The position numbers were made by a program, and so were the translations under genes. Positions 23,009 to 32,005 of a DNA stretch of 64,000 nucleotides are shown in pieces (the first letter of the stretch is position 1; every line of letters starts with the position of its first letter). The notes beneath the pieces were generated by a model that was not told the DNA's origin, ran no database searches, and saw only the letters and a program-made list of their open reading frames with translations. Origin of the DNA: Semisulcospira habei (taxonomy: Eukaryota; Mollusca; Gastropoda; Semisulcospiridae); assembly GCA_036245525.1 (NCBI GenBank), contig BTPG01000004.1, positions 164,964,008 to 165,028,007 of the forward strand, in the 5' to 3' direction.

Positions 23009-23208
23009 GAATGGAAGTGTCTACTACTTACTCATTCTAGCCTAAGAGCCAGTTGTGTTAAGACACAACCCGGGAGGCACTCGGGGAACCCCGAGGGGAC
23101 CAAGAGTTGTCTCCCTATACCCACCACCCGGAAGCCGGGTACCCATAATCCCTCAGTCAGGATACTTGGCGCACGAGCGGCAAGCGGGGCAGGTGGGAGG
23201 GTCGTTTG
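23009..23208 (-). repeat. Inverted right arm of N2
   Basis: This 200-bp segment starts GAATGGAAGTGTCTAC next to the ICR and ends GTGGGAGGGTCGTTTG next to the right terminus. It is the reverse complement of the 202-bp arm of N1 (15737-15938), differing by a 2-base deletion in CCGGGTGTACCC. Both breakpoints fall at the inner edges of, or within, the 57-nt inverted repeats. As a result the left ITR of N2 is no longer complementary to the sequence beside its right terminus. Confidence 0.9.
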
Positions 23209-23267
23209 AGTCATGTCATCGGTAAGTATTTTTCGAAAAAATACCTTTTAAAGAAAAATGAATTTTT

Positions 23268-23530
23268 TGAAAAATACTTACCGATGGCATTGCTCGGAGG
23301 ACCCTCCCACCTATCCCGCTTGCCGCCACTACGCTAAGTGTAAGACTGGCGGGAATGCACGGCTCACGTGACCGGATGGAGGGAGGGAAGACTACCCGGT
23401 CACTTGGATACAACTCTCTGAGTTACGTCCCTTGTCGTGTAGGTACACACAAAGGGTCTTAGGCTGAAATCGGGTAAGTTAAGGGGTATATTCCACATAG
23501 TAATGCCATCGGTAAGTATTTTTCAAAAAA
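23268..23530 (+). repeat. Second half of ICR and right arm of element C
   Basis: Begins GAAAAATACTTACCGATGGC, continues in the standard orientation (GGAGGACCCTCCCACC), contains the inverted copy of the left ITR of C, and reaches AGTAATGCCATCGGTAAGT. It is cut near 23530 by the end of element D. The rest of the terminus (TACATTTTAGAGAAAAATGCAT) is at 30279-30300. Confidence 0.85.
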
Positions 23531-23787
23531 ATGAATTTTTTTTCTAAAATGTAATTTTTTGAAAAATACTTACCGATGGCATTACTATATGGAACACACT
23601 CTATAGCCTATCGATTTCATCCCAAAGTTGTGTCCCCTACACAACTGGGGAGGAGACACCGGGGATCCAGACATAGGGGCCCCGGGTGGCCTCCCCTTAC
23701 CGCCCTATCCGGGCATGTGTAGAGCGAAGCCTGTCAGTTTCACACTTGGCCAAAAGAGGCAAGCGGGACTGGAGGGAGGGCTGTCCG

Positions 23788-23878
23788 AGTAATGCCATCG
23801 GTAAGTATATTTCAAAAAAATACATTTTAGAAAAAAAATTCATTTGTTTTCTCAAAATACATTACCGATGGCATTACT
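23788..23878 (-). repeat. ICR of element D
   Basis: AGTAATGCCATCGGTAAGTA on the left and TACATTACCGATGGCATTAC on the right, joined through TTCATTTGTTTTCTC. On the minus strand it is the complement of the two ends of D (30240-30278 and 23532-23588). Confidence 0.8.
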
Positions 23879-23986
23879 ATATGGAAGAATAGCGAAGAGG
23901 AGGAGGGTGCCGACCCTAAAGCCCAGTATTTAACCCCCACGCAGGCCCACAAAGGAGCACTCACGACGATTTTAGCTAAGATGTAC

Positions 23987-25365
23987 CTAAGGCGCCTGTG
24001 GCGCGTGGAGGGAGTGCTGGGCTGCGGAGATGTTGCCCACCCGGGCCAGGGAGTCACGCTGGCCGGATAGGTCTCGGAGGTAGAAGCGGGTGAAGGTGGA
24101 GTCTGCACGCCAGCTGACCCTCGTTATAATGTCCTTAACTGAGCAGTTGCGGTCAAGGGCCACGCTGGTGGCTACTGCTCTCACTTCATGCGCCCGGATC
24201 TACAAAAGTCTATCCCCATGAGAGGAGAGGTCCTGGTAGGCCGACCGAATCACCCACCGAAGCCAGGACGACACGGTCTGGGCCGAGATCGGACCTGCCT
24301 GGTGAAGTGGGAGAAAGAGGCGGGAGCGCCCTAGGCGGCACGGCTTAGAGCAACGCAGGTAAATCCTCAGCACCCGAACCGGGTCCTGTTGACGCGACTC
24401 GCGGGATAGGTCCATTCCTTTGAGCGGATGTAAGGTCAGCATCTGGGGCGCAGCCGAGGGAAGGCGGTTCTTGGCCAGAAAGGACGGGTCAGTGAGTAGC
24501 TGCGCAGAGCCGTCAGAACGAAACTGCAGACAGGCGGGACATACCGAGAGCGTGTGAAGCTCGCTCATGCGGGGCGCTGTGGCGAGAGCCAGAAGGAAAC
24601 ATGTTTTCCGGGTCAGGTTGGAGAACCATGCCAAAGGCAGGATTTCAAAGCACTCCGTATTTAGCCACGTCCGTACTCAGGCGAGGTCCCTCCGAGGTAA
24701 GAGGGAATGGGAGACCGGACGTCAGAGCTCAAAGTGAGCCAACAGGTCTGAAAGGTCTTTGCAAGCGCCTGGATCCGGAAGGCCCAGGTGGCGGTAAGTG
24801 TCTGCGATCATGGCGCGGTAACCCTTGACGGTAACAGGGGCTAAGCCTTGATCGTCGAAGAGCCACAGGAAGAAATCCGCCATGTGGTTAGATTCGTGGG
24901 GGGGAGCCGCTGAGCAGCGCACCAGGACTGAAAGACCCTCCACTTGCCTTCGTACACCTTCCGACCCCACCCGGGTCTGCCCTGGGGGACTTGGGTGGGG
25001 TTAGGTATTTTTTAGTTCCCAGGGTCACCCTGGTCAGCCCCACAGGGTGGGTTTTTCTCTCTATTCTGGGGCATGTGTTTCTGTCTACCCTTTGTCCATT
25101 CACCTGTTTTTGCCTTTTTAAAACTCTCCCTACTGTCTGCACTGCCTGTAGCTCTTGATATTGGATGTGTGTTGCTAGATGGTCTTAGCTTTAGTTAGGC
25201 CCCATGTTGTAGGTTTATTTAACGTATTTGACCGGCTGGCGACATACATTCAATTTTCTGTTTTTTTTTTTGTGTTTTTTCACAGGCAGTGCAGGCACGT
25301 CCTGAGAAAGCCTTGTTGCTGTCGGGACGTTAAGCAATGTACAATCTATCGTACACCTTCCGTAT
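23987..25365 (-). pseudogene. Tyrosine recombinase of element D, broken and split by retroposon R2
   Basis: On the - strand the protein runs from RKVYE (about 25360), is interrupted by R2, and continues GKWRV-like, then DQGLAPVTVKGYRAMIAD (about 24860-24800), PGACKDLSDLLAHF, a decayed linker, TRKTCFLLALA and RMSELHTLS (24634-24560), QQDPVRVLRIYLR, ISAQTVSSWLRWVIRSAYQDL (24285-24225), a break at the IRAHE segment, MRAVATSVALDRNC (24184) and TFTRFYLRDLSGQRD (24080-24040). At least one stop and several indels are present. The Tyr nucleophile is retained. Confidence 0.8.
24964..25348 (+). mobile_element. Short retroposon R2 (SINE-like), 14-bp TSD
   Basis: A second copy of the 378-bp retroposon R1 (7165-7542), here 385 bp because the T run before the tail is longer. 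The TSD TCGTACACCTTCCG is at 24950-24963 and 25349-25362. Its insertion separates the YR codons for KVYE and GKW in element D. Two copies with different TSDs in different DIRS elements show that it is an independent mobile family. Confidence 0.85.
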
Positions 25366-26247
25366 AGACAACTGCAGTCGCCGCATTCGAGAAACCTCTA
25401 GCCGCGAGGGCTTGCTGGACAACCTCCAGGCGTGTAGGAGGAGGCGCTCCGGGCACGGGTGGAAGAGAGCCTGGTGGGGCTGCTTGAGCATCGTGGGCGG
25501 AGCAGGGAGCTCTAGGGGCGGGTCCGTCGCTTGCGGGAGTAAGTCCGTGGTCCAATTGAAGGGGGGCCACCAGGAAGAGAACCGCGGAGCATCCCAAAAG
25601 TTTCCGCAGGACCTTCGGTACCAGTACAGACGGGGGGGTAGGCATACACGTCCAGTCCGTCCCAGGGAATGGAGAGCGCATCCGCCGTCGAGACGAGCGG
25701 GTCCGGGACTGGGGAGACGTACACCGGAAGCTGGTTGTTCCATCTGGTGGCAAACAGGTCGACTAGAGGCGTCTCCCATCGCGAGCAGATCAGGCGAAAG
25801 ATCTGGGCGCAGGGACCACTCCGTGTGGAGCATCTGTCCGCGGTGGGACAGGGCGTCTGCGACCACGTTTTGGTGGCCGGGGATGTGGCGGGCTCGAAGA
25901 GCAATGCCCCGGTCCCTGCACCAGAGAGAGAGGTGGTAGAGGAGAATGAGCGCGTGCCCCCCTGGTTCTGTATGTAGGCCACCACCATCGAGTTGTCCGA
26001 CAGAACGAGGACCTCTTGGTTGGTCAGCGTCCCTTGCCAGAAGTTGAGGGCCAGCCAAACTGCCTTCAGCTCTAGCCAGTTGATGTGCTTGTCCGCAAGG
26101 TCCCGGGGCCAAAGGACCGAGGCCTAGGCAAAGTTCAGTAACAGATGAGCGCCCCAGCCGGACTGGCTCGCGTCGGTGCAGAGAGACCACTGGGGCGGAG
26201 GGGAGTGTAGAGGCACGCCCTTCACCAGCCACGCGAGGTCCGCCCAC
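25366..26247 (-). pseudogene. RNase H and Dam-like methyltransferase part of element D
   Basis: This continues the RT protein of D after a stop at 26124-26126 where other copies have more RNase H sequence. Pieces visible on the - strand are RNase H LELKA-like, GIALRARHIPGHQNVVADAL (25920-25855), DLFATRWNNQLPVYVS (about 25760-25700), AYPPV (25640) and PCPERLLLHAWRL (25450-25410), spread over two frames. The function would be as in element B, but the protein is not continuous. Confidence 0.75.
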
Positions 26248-28079
26248 CTCTGGAGGTGGGGCCGGGTCAGCGGAGTAACCGGAACCTGATCCGACAGGGT
26301 GCCCGACGAGGGACGCCAGTGGAGGAAAAGGTGTAGCTGCAGCGGGCGGGCATAGAGCCTGCCGAGGGGTAACAAGTCTGCTGCCGCGCTGAGTAGTCCC
26401 AGGAGTTGAAGTGCGAGTTCAGCGATCTTCTGCTGCTGCACCAAAGGCAGGCAGACTAAGTTGAGGTCAGTCAGGAATTCCATCCCCAAGTGCAGAAACT
26501 GGCGAGAAGGGGTGAGATCTGACTTGCCCGGATTGACTAGGAACCCGAGGCGGCGCAGGAGAGAAAGCAGGGTGTCTCTGTCCTCCTCGAGCGTTGAGGC
26601 GATCAGGTTGCACAGCAGCAAGTCGTCCAGGTAGTTGGAGGCCGGACTCAGAGATCGCTGGTGGAAGCAGGCCATCACCGCGTCGAGGAGCCTCGTGAAA
26701 ACCCAAGGACTGATGTTGAGTCCGAAGGGGAGGGCTCGGAACTGGTATAAGACCCCGCCAAAGGCAAAGCGTAGATACCGGCGAGACGACGGATGAATCG
26801 GAATGTGAAGATAGGCGTCTGACAGATCGAGGCTGATCACGAAGTCCAAGGGCTGGACGGCTGAGTGGAGAATCCTGGCTGTCTCCATCCGAAAGTGAGG
26901 AGCCGAAATGAACTTGTTTAGTGCCGACAAGTCGATGACTGGCCGCCACTTGCCCCCTGGCTTGGGAATGAGAAAGAGGCGGTTGTAGAACGCCGGTGAG
27001 TCTTGTCGAGAGACCACTTCTGTCGCTGCTTTGTCGAGTAAGGCCCTTACTTCTCCGTGCAGAGCTTCTGCCTGAAGTCGGTTGACCGGAGCCTGGGTCC
27101 ACAAGGGGGAGGGCGTAATGGCAGAGGGGACTGGAACGAAAGCTGAAGGCCTGAGGAAACAGTCGAGATGATCCAGGGGTCGTCTGAGAACAGCAATCTC
27201 CAATGGTCGCTCTAGTTGACCAGCCGCCCGCCGACTGGAGACCTGAGAACTGTCGACGGGGGCGGAGAAAGGGGGAGGTAAGTCAACGGGCCCGACCGCG
27301 CCCCGATTTACGGGCGCCGCGGGACTAAGAGGGGCAGGAGGCAGGGAAGGACTGTGGAGCCTGAAGGGGGTGAGCCCTACCACGGGAAACGCCGACTGGA
27401 AGCGAGGTAGGTCCGGAAGACCGCCGGGACGACCCCTGACCGGGCGGGTAGCACGAAAGCGAGACGAAGCGGGGGCGGAGGCAGGACGGAGCCACAGATC
27501 CTTGGTCGCTTCCTTAACTGTCTGCCACGTGTCACCAAACAGATGGGAAATGCCGAAGGGAGCCTGGCGGAGCTGAGTCTTCACCGTCTTGGGGATATCC
27601 GTGCAGAGTCGCAGGAGGGAATCCCGCCGCCATAGGTCACAGTTGGCGGCCGCCGCCATGGCGTTGGTTGAGGAATGGTAGGCGGCCCGGTTAGCAGGTA
27701 CCAGGATGGACTGGACGTCGCGGATCAGGAACGAGGCTTCCAGGTCCCAAGTGTCCTCCAGGCAATGCAGCACCGCTTGAGTAGCCAACTCCAGGAACCC
27801 GGAGCACGCTAGCGAGTTCCGAACTAAGGAAGCGATCCTGTCAAGCGGGCAAGGCCAAGCATTCTGGTCTATCCTGCGCCCGACTGCCTGGTTGATGGCT
27901 GCCGCATCCGCCGATGGAAGAGGGACGACGAAGACTTCAGAGTGTCCAGTGTACCAGGCCTGGCGGAAACCAATGTTGCCGAAGGTGTCCTGGCGTAGCT
28001 GAGAACGCTTCGGCGAGATCCTGGAAGCCGGCTGGCTGAGGGAGAGATTTGTGACGCTTGACCTGCCTCTGCGCATCAA
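26124..28079 (-). CDS. Gag C-terminus fused to RT, element D (open but incomplete)
   Basis: A 651-codon open frame. Residues 20-240 are the conserved C-terminal half of Gag (FRQAWYTGHSEVF, NRAAYHSSTNAMAAAANCDL, TQLRQAPFGISHLFGDTW). Residues 330-640 are RT (RLFLIPKPGGKWRPVIDLSA, SLDLSDAYLHIPIHP, catalytic NYLDDLLL, HLGMEFLTD) and the start of RNase H (CTDASQSGWGAHLL). In element B Gag and RT are separate overlapping frames, so the fusion here reflects an indel between them. A stop cuts RNase H after its first catalytic Asp. It is likely not a working polyprotein. Confidence 0.7.
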   Translation of the reverse strand: MMRRGRSSVTNLSLSQPASRISPKRSQLRQDTFGNIGFRQAWYTGHSEVFVVPLPSADAAAINQAVGRRIDQNAWPCPLDRIASLVRNSLACSGFLELATQAVLHCLEDTWDLEASFLIRDVQSILVPANRAAYHSSTNAMAAAANCDLWRRDSLLRLCTDIPKTVKTQLRQAPFGISHLFGDTWQTVKEATKDLWLRPASAPASSRFRATRPVRGRPGGLPDLPRFQSAFPVVGLTPFRLHSPSLPPAPLSPAAPVNRGAVGPVDLPPPFSAPVDSSQVSSRRAAGQLERPLEIAVLRRPLDHLDCFLRPSAFVPVPSAITPSPLWTQAPVNRLQAEALHGEVRALLDKAATEVVSRQDSPAFYNRLFLIPKPGGKWRPVIDLSALNKFISAPHFRMETARILHSAVQPLDFVISLDLSDAYLHIPIHPSSRRYLRFAFGGVLYQFRALPFGLNISPWVFTRLLDAVMACFHQRSLSPASNYLDDLLLCNLIASTLEEDRDTLLSLLRRLGFLVNPGKSDLTPSRQFLHLGMEFLTDLNLVCLPLVQQQKIAELALQLLGLLSAAADLLPLGRLYARPLQLHLFLHWRPSSGTLSDQVPVTPLTRPHLQRWADLAWLVKGVPLHSPPPQWSLCTDASQSGWGAHLLLNFA

Positions 28080-28400
28080 CCATGGCAGAAGCCTGTCTCT
28101 TCAGAGGGGGTAAAGGCGGACAGAAGTCAGGCGGGAGGAAGTTTGAGATAAGACGGGAGGCCTCTCCCAATGCACGGACCGTCTGTGAGCCGAGTGAAGG
28201 GCTGACATCCTTAGAAGAGGAGGAGACCGACAAAACAGCGGAGAGGTGGTCGGGAGCCCTGGAGGGTGAGTCCCGCAAGAAGATGGCCGAAGCCGAATCC
28301 GCTGGATGTAGGCCGAGTATGTCTGGGTCTACATCCTTAGACCGCCTATCACGCGAAGCCACACTGAGGGGCGACCGGCTCCGAGAGCGCTGGTCTGCCG
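28000..28400 (-). pseudogene. Central Gag segment of element D
   Basis: The - strand frame 27937-28362 encodes SQTVRALGEASRLISNFLPP, KRQASAMVDAQRQVKRHKSL and QPAGFQDLAEAFS, matching GHRLETLRALDEAARLIAA and the following basic stretch of intact Gag. It is joined to the following Gag part (28079 downward) only after a frame change. Upstream (28400-28690) is Arg/Ser-rich sequence in broken frames. Confidence 0.65.
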
Positions 28401-28689
28401 AAGGTGACTGGCGAGGGCGTGCGTGAAGGATAGGCGGAGCCGCCCGCGAAGCCCGCCTGGCGGGGCGTCACGTAAAAAGTGGGACCCCTGTCGAACGACG
28501 GCCAAAGGCGAAGCTTGGCTCTGTAAGCCCCCAACTCGCAGAACCATGAGGGGAGGGGGGGCTGCCATAGACATGAACGACGCGAGGACGGAGAGGGGAT
28601 CGCGGGTGCCGGGGACCGCGCTCCGAACCATAAGCCTACTCGGGGGATCGCGATCGTGAAGGGGGCTTATCAACGACGCCGCGGATCCG

Positions 28690-29170
28690 GTCCTGTGAGT
28701 TAGTGTCTGAGTCACACCGGGCCCGCTGGAAAGTTCGGGGGGGGGGGGGGTGGGGTGGTGGGGGGGGGGGGGGACAGTAAGGTGTCTCGCCTAGCCCCCT
28801 CAGGCAGAGCGGGGAGGGGACGAAATTTGGGCACGCTGCCCCCGCTCAGAAGCCTCGGAGCATGGGGGACATATGTCAAAGTCACACCGGGCCCGCCTGG
28901 TTGATACGGGAGGGGACAGTAAAGTGTCTCGCCAGGCCCGCTCAGGCAATTCAGAGTGGGGAGGGGACAGAAAATGGGCACGCGACCCCCGCTCAGAAGC
29001 CTCGGAGCGTGGGGGGCGCGTGTCAAAGTCACACTGGGCCCGCCTGGTCAATATGGGGGTGGGGGGGGGGGGCGTAAACGTAGCTCGCCGGGCCCGCTCG
29101 GTTAGATTCGGAGCGGGGTGGCAGCACCTCTACGGGCCTCGGGTCACGCTCAGACACCTCGGAGCGTGAG
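28690..29170. repeat. GC-rich tandem repeat in the gag linker of element D
   Basis: Three to four units of about 165 bp, each with GTCACACCGGGCCCGC, a G run, GGGGACAGTAA(G/A)GTGTCTCGCC, GGGCACGC and CCCCGCTCAGAAGCCTCGGAGC. Units start near 28711, 28880 and 29028, with a decayed fourth near 29083-29166. Long G runs occur at 28737-28774 and 29056-29070. This is the same gag position that carries unrelated tandem repeats in elements A and B. Confidence 0.75.
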
Positions 29171-29421
29171 AGAGAGCCTCTCTTCCTACTTCTTTTCTCT
29201 TTCTTATTACGTTTGCACTCGTCACGCCGGGCCCGCTCGGGAGAAACAGCGCGGGAGGGGGGGGGGGCGGGGGGGCATGGACAAACGCTCAACTCGCCTG
29301 GCCCGCTCGGGTGATATGGAGTGGGGAGGGAGCAGACTCAAGGGGCTCAAGCCATGTACAGAAGAAACGGAGCGTGGGGAGCGTGACTCTGATACTCACC
29401 TGCCCTGCTCGGAAGACTCGA

Positions 29422-29793
29422 TCAGGGAGGGAGTTCCTGCGCGGTTACGGTAAACGAACGGGACTTACCTGCGGGCCAGATGTCCCGGACGACGGAGTGA
29501 AGTGGGGCCCGAGGAGCCGATGGAGCGACGCCATCCTGCAGAGAAGTCCGGGGAGACTGTCGGGTCCGGGGAGGATGGTCACGTCTGTAGAAATCCCACA
29601 TCTGAGACCACCGGTCCTCACTCCACTCGGCACACACGTCACACATCCTGTCGGAAGAGCAGCCCGAGCATGGCAGGCAGGCATCGTGGGCGTCAGAGGA
29701 CCACTGGACATCCCCACAAAGGAGGCAAAGACTTGAAAATAAAAGCCACCATAGCGTGCGCTGCACACCGTCCGCAGGGCGGAACACACCCAA
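29422..29793 (-). pseudogene. Gag N-terminal Cys cluster of element D
   Basis: A 123-codon open frame containing CLLCGDVQWSSDAHDACLPC, then SGC and CDVCAEWSEDRWSQMWDFYRR (about 29725-29600). It keeps all seven Cys and the His of the cluster. The frame closes before the repeat array, so full-length Gag cannot be made from this copy. Confidence 0.65.
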
Positions 29794-30094
29794 GCGCCGA
29801 ACTCACCCCACGAGGCACAAAGTCACGAAGGAGAGTAAAGTCACAAGCCGAAACCCAAGGCCGCAGCCAAGGACAAAGTTCACTGAAAGTCAACCCCGGT
29901 CGGAACCGGTCGGCGCTAAGTCCACACACAGTAGAGCGTTGAAGTGTAGAACACACCAACAAAGCACAAGGAGAAAGTCTAATCCACAACGGCAAAATGC
30001 CAAAACGTTCGTAGTAATAACCACAGAAGACATCGGTCGAAATATCGTAGCAAGGCAACAACCCGACCGTACACGGTCGAGCTAAGAGTGAAAC

Positions 30095-30278
30095 TGACAG
30101 GCTTCGCCCTACGCATGCCCGGATAGGGTGGTAAGGGGAGGCCACCCAGGGGCCCCTATGTCTGGATCCCCGGTGTCTCCTCCCCAGTTGTGTAGGGGAC
30201 TCAACTTTGGGCTGAAATCGATAGGCTATGGAGTGTATTCCATATAATGCCATCGGTAATGTATTTTGAGAAAACAAA
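30095..30278 (-). repeat. Left ITR and left end of element D
   Basis: The reverse complement of the right arm of D (23589-23787): GGGCCCCTATGTCTGGATCC, TTGTGTAGGGGACTCAACTT and GGGCTGAAATCGATAGGCTA are shared. It ends GCCATCGGTAATGTATTTTG then AGAAAACAAA at the crossover. Confidence 0.8.
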
Positions 30279-30516
30279 TACATTTTAGAGAAAAATGCAT
30301 ATTTTAGGTGATATGAGTTTCACTTTCACTTCATAGGCTTGAGAAAATGGTGACAAAACTAGAACTTCATGGTACAATGTCAGTCTTGCTATAATTTGTG
30401 TGAAAGCAGGTTGACTTTACTTAGCTACATGATATACTCCGTACACGGTCACTTGCATGCTCTTCTGAAAGCGTGTCGACGTGCGTGTTAGTGCGTGTGT
30501 GCACGCGCACTCCAAA

Positions 30517-30583
30517 CATCTCCAAGAGGCATAGATCCTCATGTGCCTGGAGGGCATATGAGGATCTATTCCTCCTGGAGATG
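30517..30583. repeat. Imperfect hairpin with GAGGATCTAT motif
   Basis: Arms CATCTCCAAGAGGCATAGAT and its inverse ATCTATTCCTCCTGGAGATG enclose GCCTGGAGGGC. Related half-sites (GAGGATCTGTGCCTCTTGG near 50605; GGATCCATGCCTCTTGAG near 51433; GATGTTCTATGCCTCT near 32118) suggest a small dispersed family. Confidence 0.6.
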
Positions 30584-31204
30584 CGCACATGTTTGTGTGA
30601 GAGAGAGAGAGTGTGCACGCGAGAGAGAATAACATCATATTTAGAGTATTATGTCAATGTCTGCATCTCTTTTACGTCACCGCCACTGTTTTTTACTGTT
30701 TTAATTTTTTTCTGAAAAGATTTAATTTTTACTAAAGAAGTTGAAAGGATACAAAGCTGACAAATGAACTTGACAAAAATTACGGACTCAATCTGGGTCA
30801 AACGACTTCCTATAAACAGTTGTTTATCTCTTCAATGAGACATTCAATTACAATATGCTCAGAGGCTCTCTTAGCCAACCCTTTAAGAAAGTATTTCGCC
30901 ATGTTTGAAGCTTGTGTGTACAGAAATATCGGAGATTCTCTTGTTTACATGCATACACACACACATACATACATACGCACATACGGCGCTTCATATGCCA
31001 AATGTACATTCAGCAGCGAGGTTAGCGTAACTAGACATGACGTAATTTTTATTTTGTTACTTCAATTGTTAGAGGTTTAGGCCTGCCCGCCTTTGACATC
31101 ATGGACATGCTATTAAATTTGCCCCATCATGACCCGTCCTAAGAAGTCACTTCTATAAATAGAAGGGACTTAACAATTAAGCCATGTTTTGACAAAATTT
31201 GTTT

Positions 31205-31810
31205 TTTCTCAGATACCATTCACAACTTGAAACCCAAACTTGGTACAAAGATACCTGATGTTATGACCTTTCTATGCATACTAATTTGGATGACCCCTCA
31301 GAAAGGTCAACGGTCACAAGAGATCAGGCAATGGGTCAAAAACAGCCTCTTATTTGGGACAAAAAATATTTTTTCTCAAATGCTGTACATCTTCCAACCC
31401 AAACCTTGTACAGAGATACCTGATGGTAAGACCTTCCTATGCATGCTAATCTGGATGACCCCTCAGAAAGGTCAAGGGTCACAAGAAATCGGCTAATGAT
31501 CTAAAAAATGTGCATTGTTTGATACTAATGTTAGAGTTTTAGTTTTGTCAGCATTTTGGCAATTATTTTCAGTCAAATTTGGCAGGAAGGTAGCTGATGA
31601 TAAGAACTTTCTATGCATAATAGTTTGGTTGACTACTCGCAAAAGTTAAGGGTCATGGGAGATTGAGAAAAGAGTGAAAAATGTAAACATTTTGAGAAAA
31701 CATGGATTTCGCAGGTACAAAAGCCAACCTTTTACTTATTTTAGAATGCTTGAACATTTGCTTATTTCAGTGACCTGTCAGAAAAGTCGAGGTCACAAAG
31801 GTGGATCGGT
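31205..31810. repeat. Degenerate tandem repeat, about 165-bp unit, 3-4 copies
   Basis: Shared order in each unit: TTTTTTCTCA(G/A)AT, CCAAAC(T/C)TTG, TACCTGATG, CCTTTCTATGCAT(A/G)CTAAT, TGGATGACCCCTCAGAAAGGTCA and GGTCACAAGA. Clear units start near 31205 and 31370. More decayed units start near 31545 and 31680. Non-coding; the short ORFs across it only reflect the repeat. Confidence 0.75.
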
Positions 31811-31918
31811 CGTGCACGTGTGCCTTAAGGGCTGTGCCGTTTTTTTGTGTAGTAAACCAAATATCTCTCAGCATTGAGAAACAAAAAAGTATATTGCATG
31901 GTTTCAATTTATTTTTAG

Positions 31919-32005
31919 GCTCTTCAGCGGCTGATGGAAATGGGATTTCAAGAAGGAGAGGCCATGGACGCTCTGAGAATGTTCCGCAATGATCAGGATT
32001 CTGCC
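31919..32005 (+). CDS. UBAC1: UBAC1-like exon encoding part of a UBA domain
   Basis: An 87-nt phase-0 exon between TTTTTAG (31912-31918) and GTAAGT (32006-32011). It encodes 29 residues beginning ALQRLMEMGFQEGEAMDALR and ending in RNDQDSA. The MGF signature and the following helix are typical of a ubiquitin-associated (UBA) domain. The next exon continues directly with CDWLLGD, as in the second UBA domain of UBAC1 (KPC2). In vertebrates that protein partners RNF123 in the KPC ubiquitin ligase and shuttles ubiquitinated p27Kip1 to the proteasome. Assignment rests on the three exons together. Earlier exons are not in view. Confidence 0.82.

Larger units (their letters stand above)
17186..23267 (+). 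mobile_element. Non-autonomous DIRS derivative N2
   Basis: A second copy of the 6.1-kb element N1, differing by scattered substitutions and short indels; the offset between copies moves only from 7285 to 7269 over the length. It is inserted in a T run inside the ICR of element C with no TSD. The internal layout is as in N1: tRNA-like promoter 17813-17882, Cys cluster, repeat array, ICR 22907-23008, right terminus 23209-23267. The right arm (23009-23208) is inverted relative to N1 and to all other DIRS elements in the window. Confidence 0.85.
23529..30278 (-). mobile_element. DIRS element D, inserted in the terminus of element C
   Basis: A 6.75-kb element read right to left: left ITR (30095-30278), gag (28000-29793), RT-RNase H-MT (25366-27200), YR (23987-25365, split by retroposon R2), ICR (23788-23878), right arm (23589-23787) and right terminus (23532-23588). 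Removing it joins CAAAAAA at 23530 to TACATTTTAG at 30279, which restores the right terminus of element C. The shared AAA fits YR crossover without TSD. Frameshifts and stops are present in gag, RNase H and YR, but the RT frame is open. Confidence 0.85.
7146..30301 (+). mobile_element. DIRS element C, host of a nested cluster
   Basis: The left end begins TTTGTTTCCTC at 7146 and the right end lies at about 30301. After removing the inserts (7165-7542 plus one TSD copy, 9901-15997, 17186-23267, 23529-30278), about 3.8 kb remains: left ITR, a small remnant of gag, RT-RNase H-MT (to 9900), YR (15998-17023), ICR (17128-17185 plus 23268-23292), right arm (23293-23530) and the last stretch of the right terminus (30279-30301). 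The right arm is the reverse complement of the left ITR (7556-7740), including the motif GGGTCTTAGGCTGAAATC. Most of gag is deleted, and RT and YR contain stops and frameshifts. It is the oldest DIRS in the block. Confidence 0.85.
30302..31918. other. Host intron sequence upstream of UBAC1-like exon
   Basis: AT-rich DNA ending in a pyrimidine tract and AG at 31917-31918. It contains the hairpin at 30517-30583, a CA-type microsatellite (30953-30980) and the tandem repeat at 31205-31810. No coding exon was recognised in it. If the gene is as inferred, the preceding UBA exon lies further upstream, and block 2 of DIRS elements would then be inside this intron. Confidence 0.5.

Noticed and set aside
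23490..23880. CRISPR-like array from repeated CATCGGTAAGTATT units
   Set aside because: The repeats are inverted, unevenly spaced and explained as DIRS termini and ICRs.
24601..24828. Plus-strand ORF at 24.6-24.8 kb
   Set aside because: Antisense reading of the YR remnant of element D.
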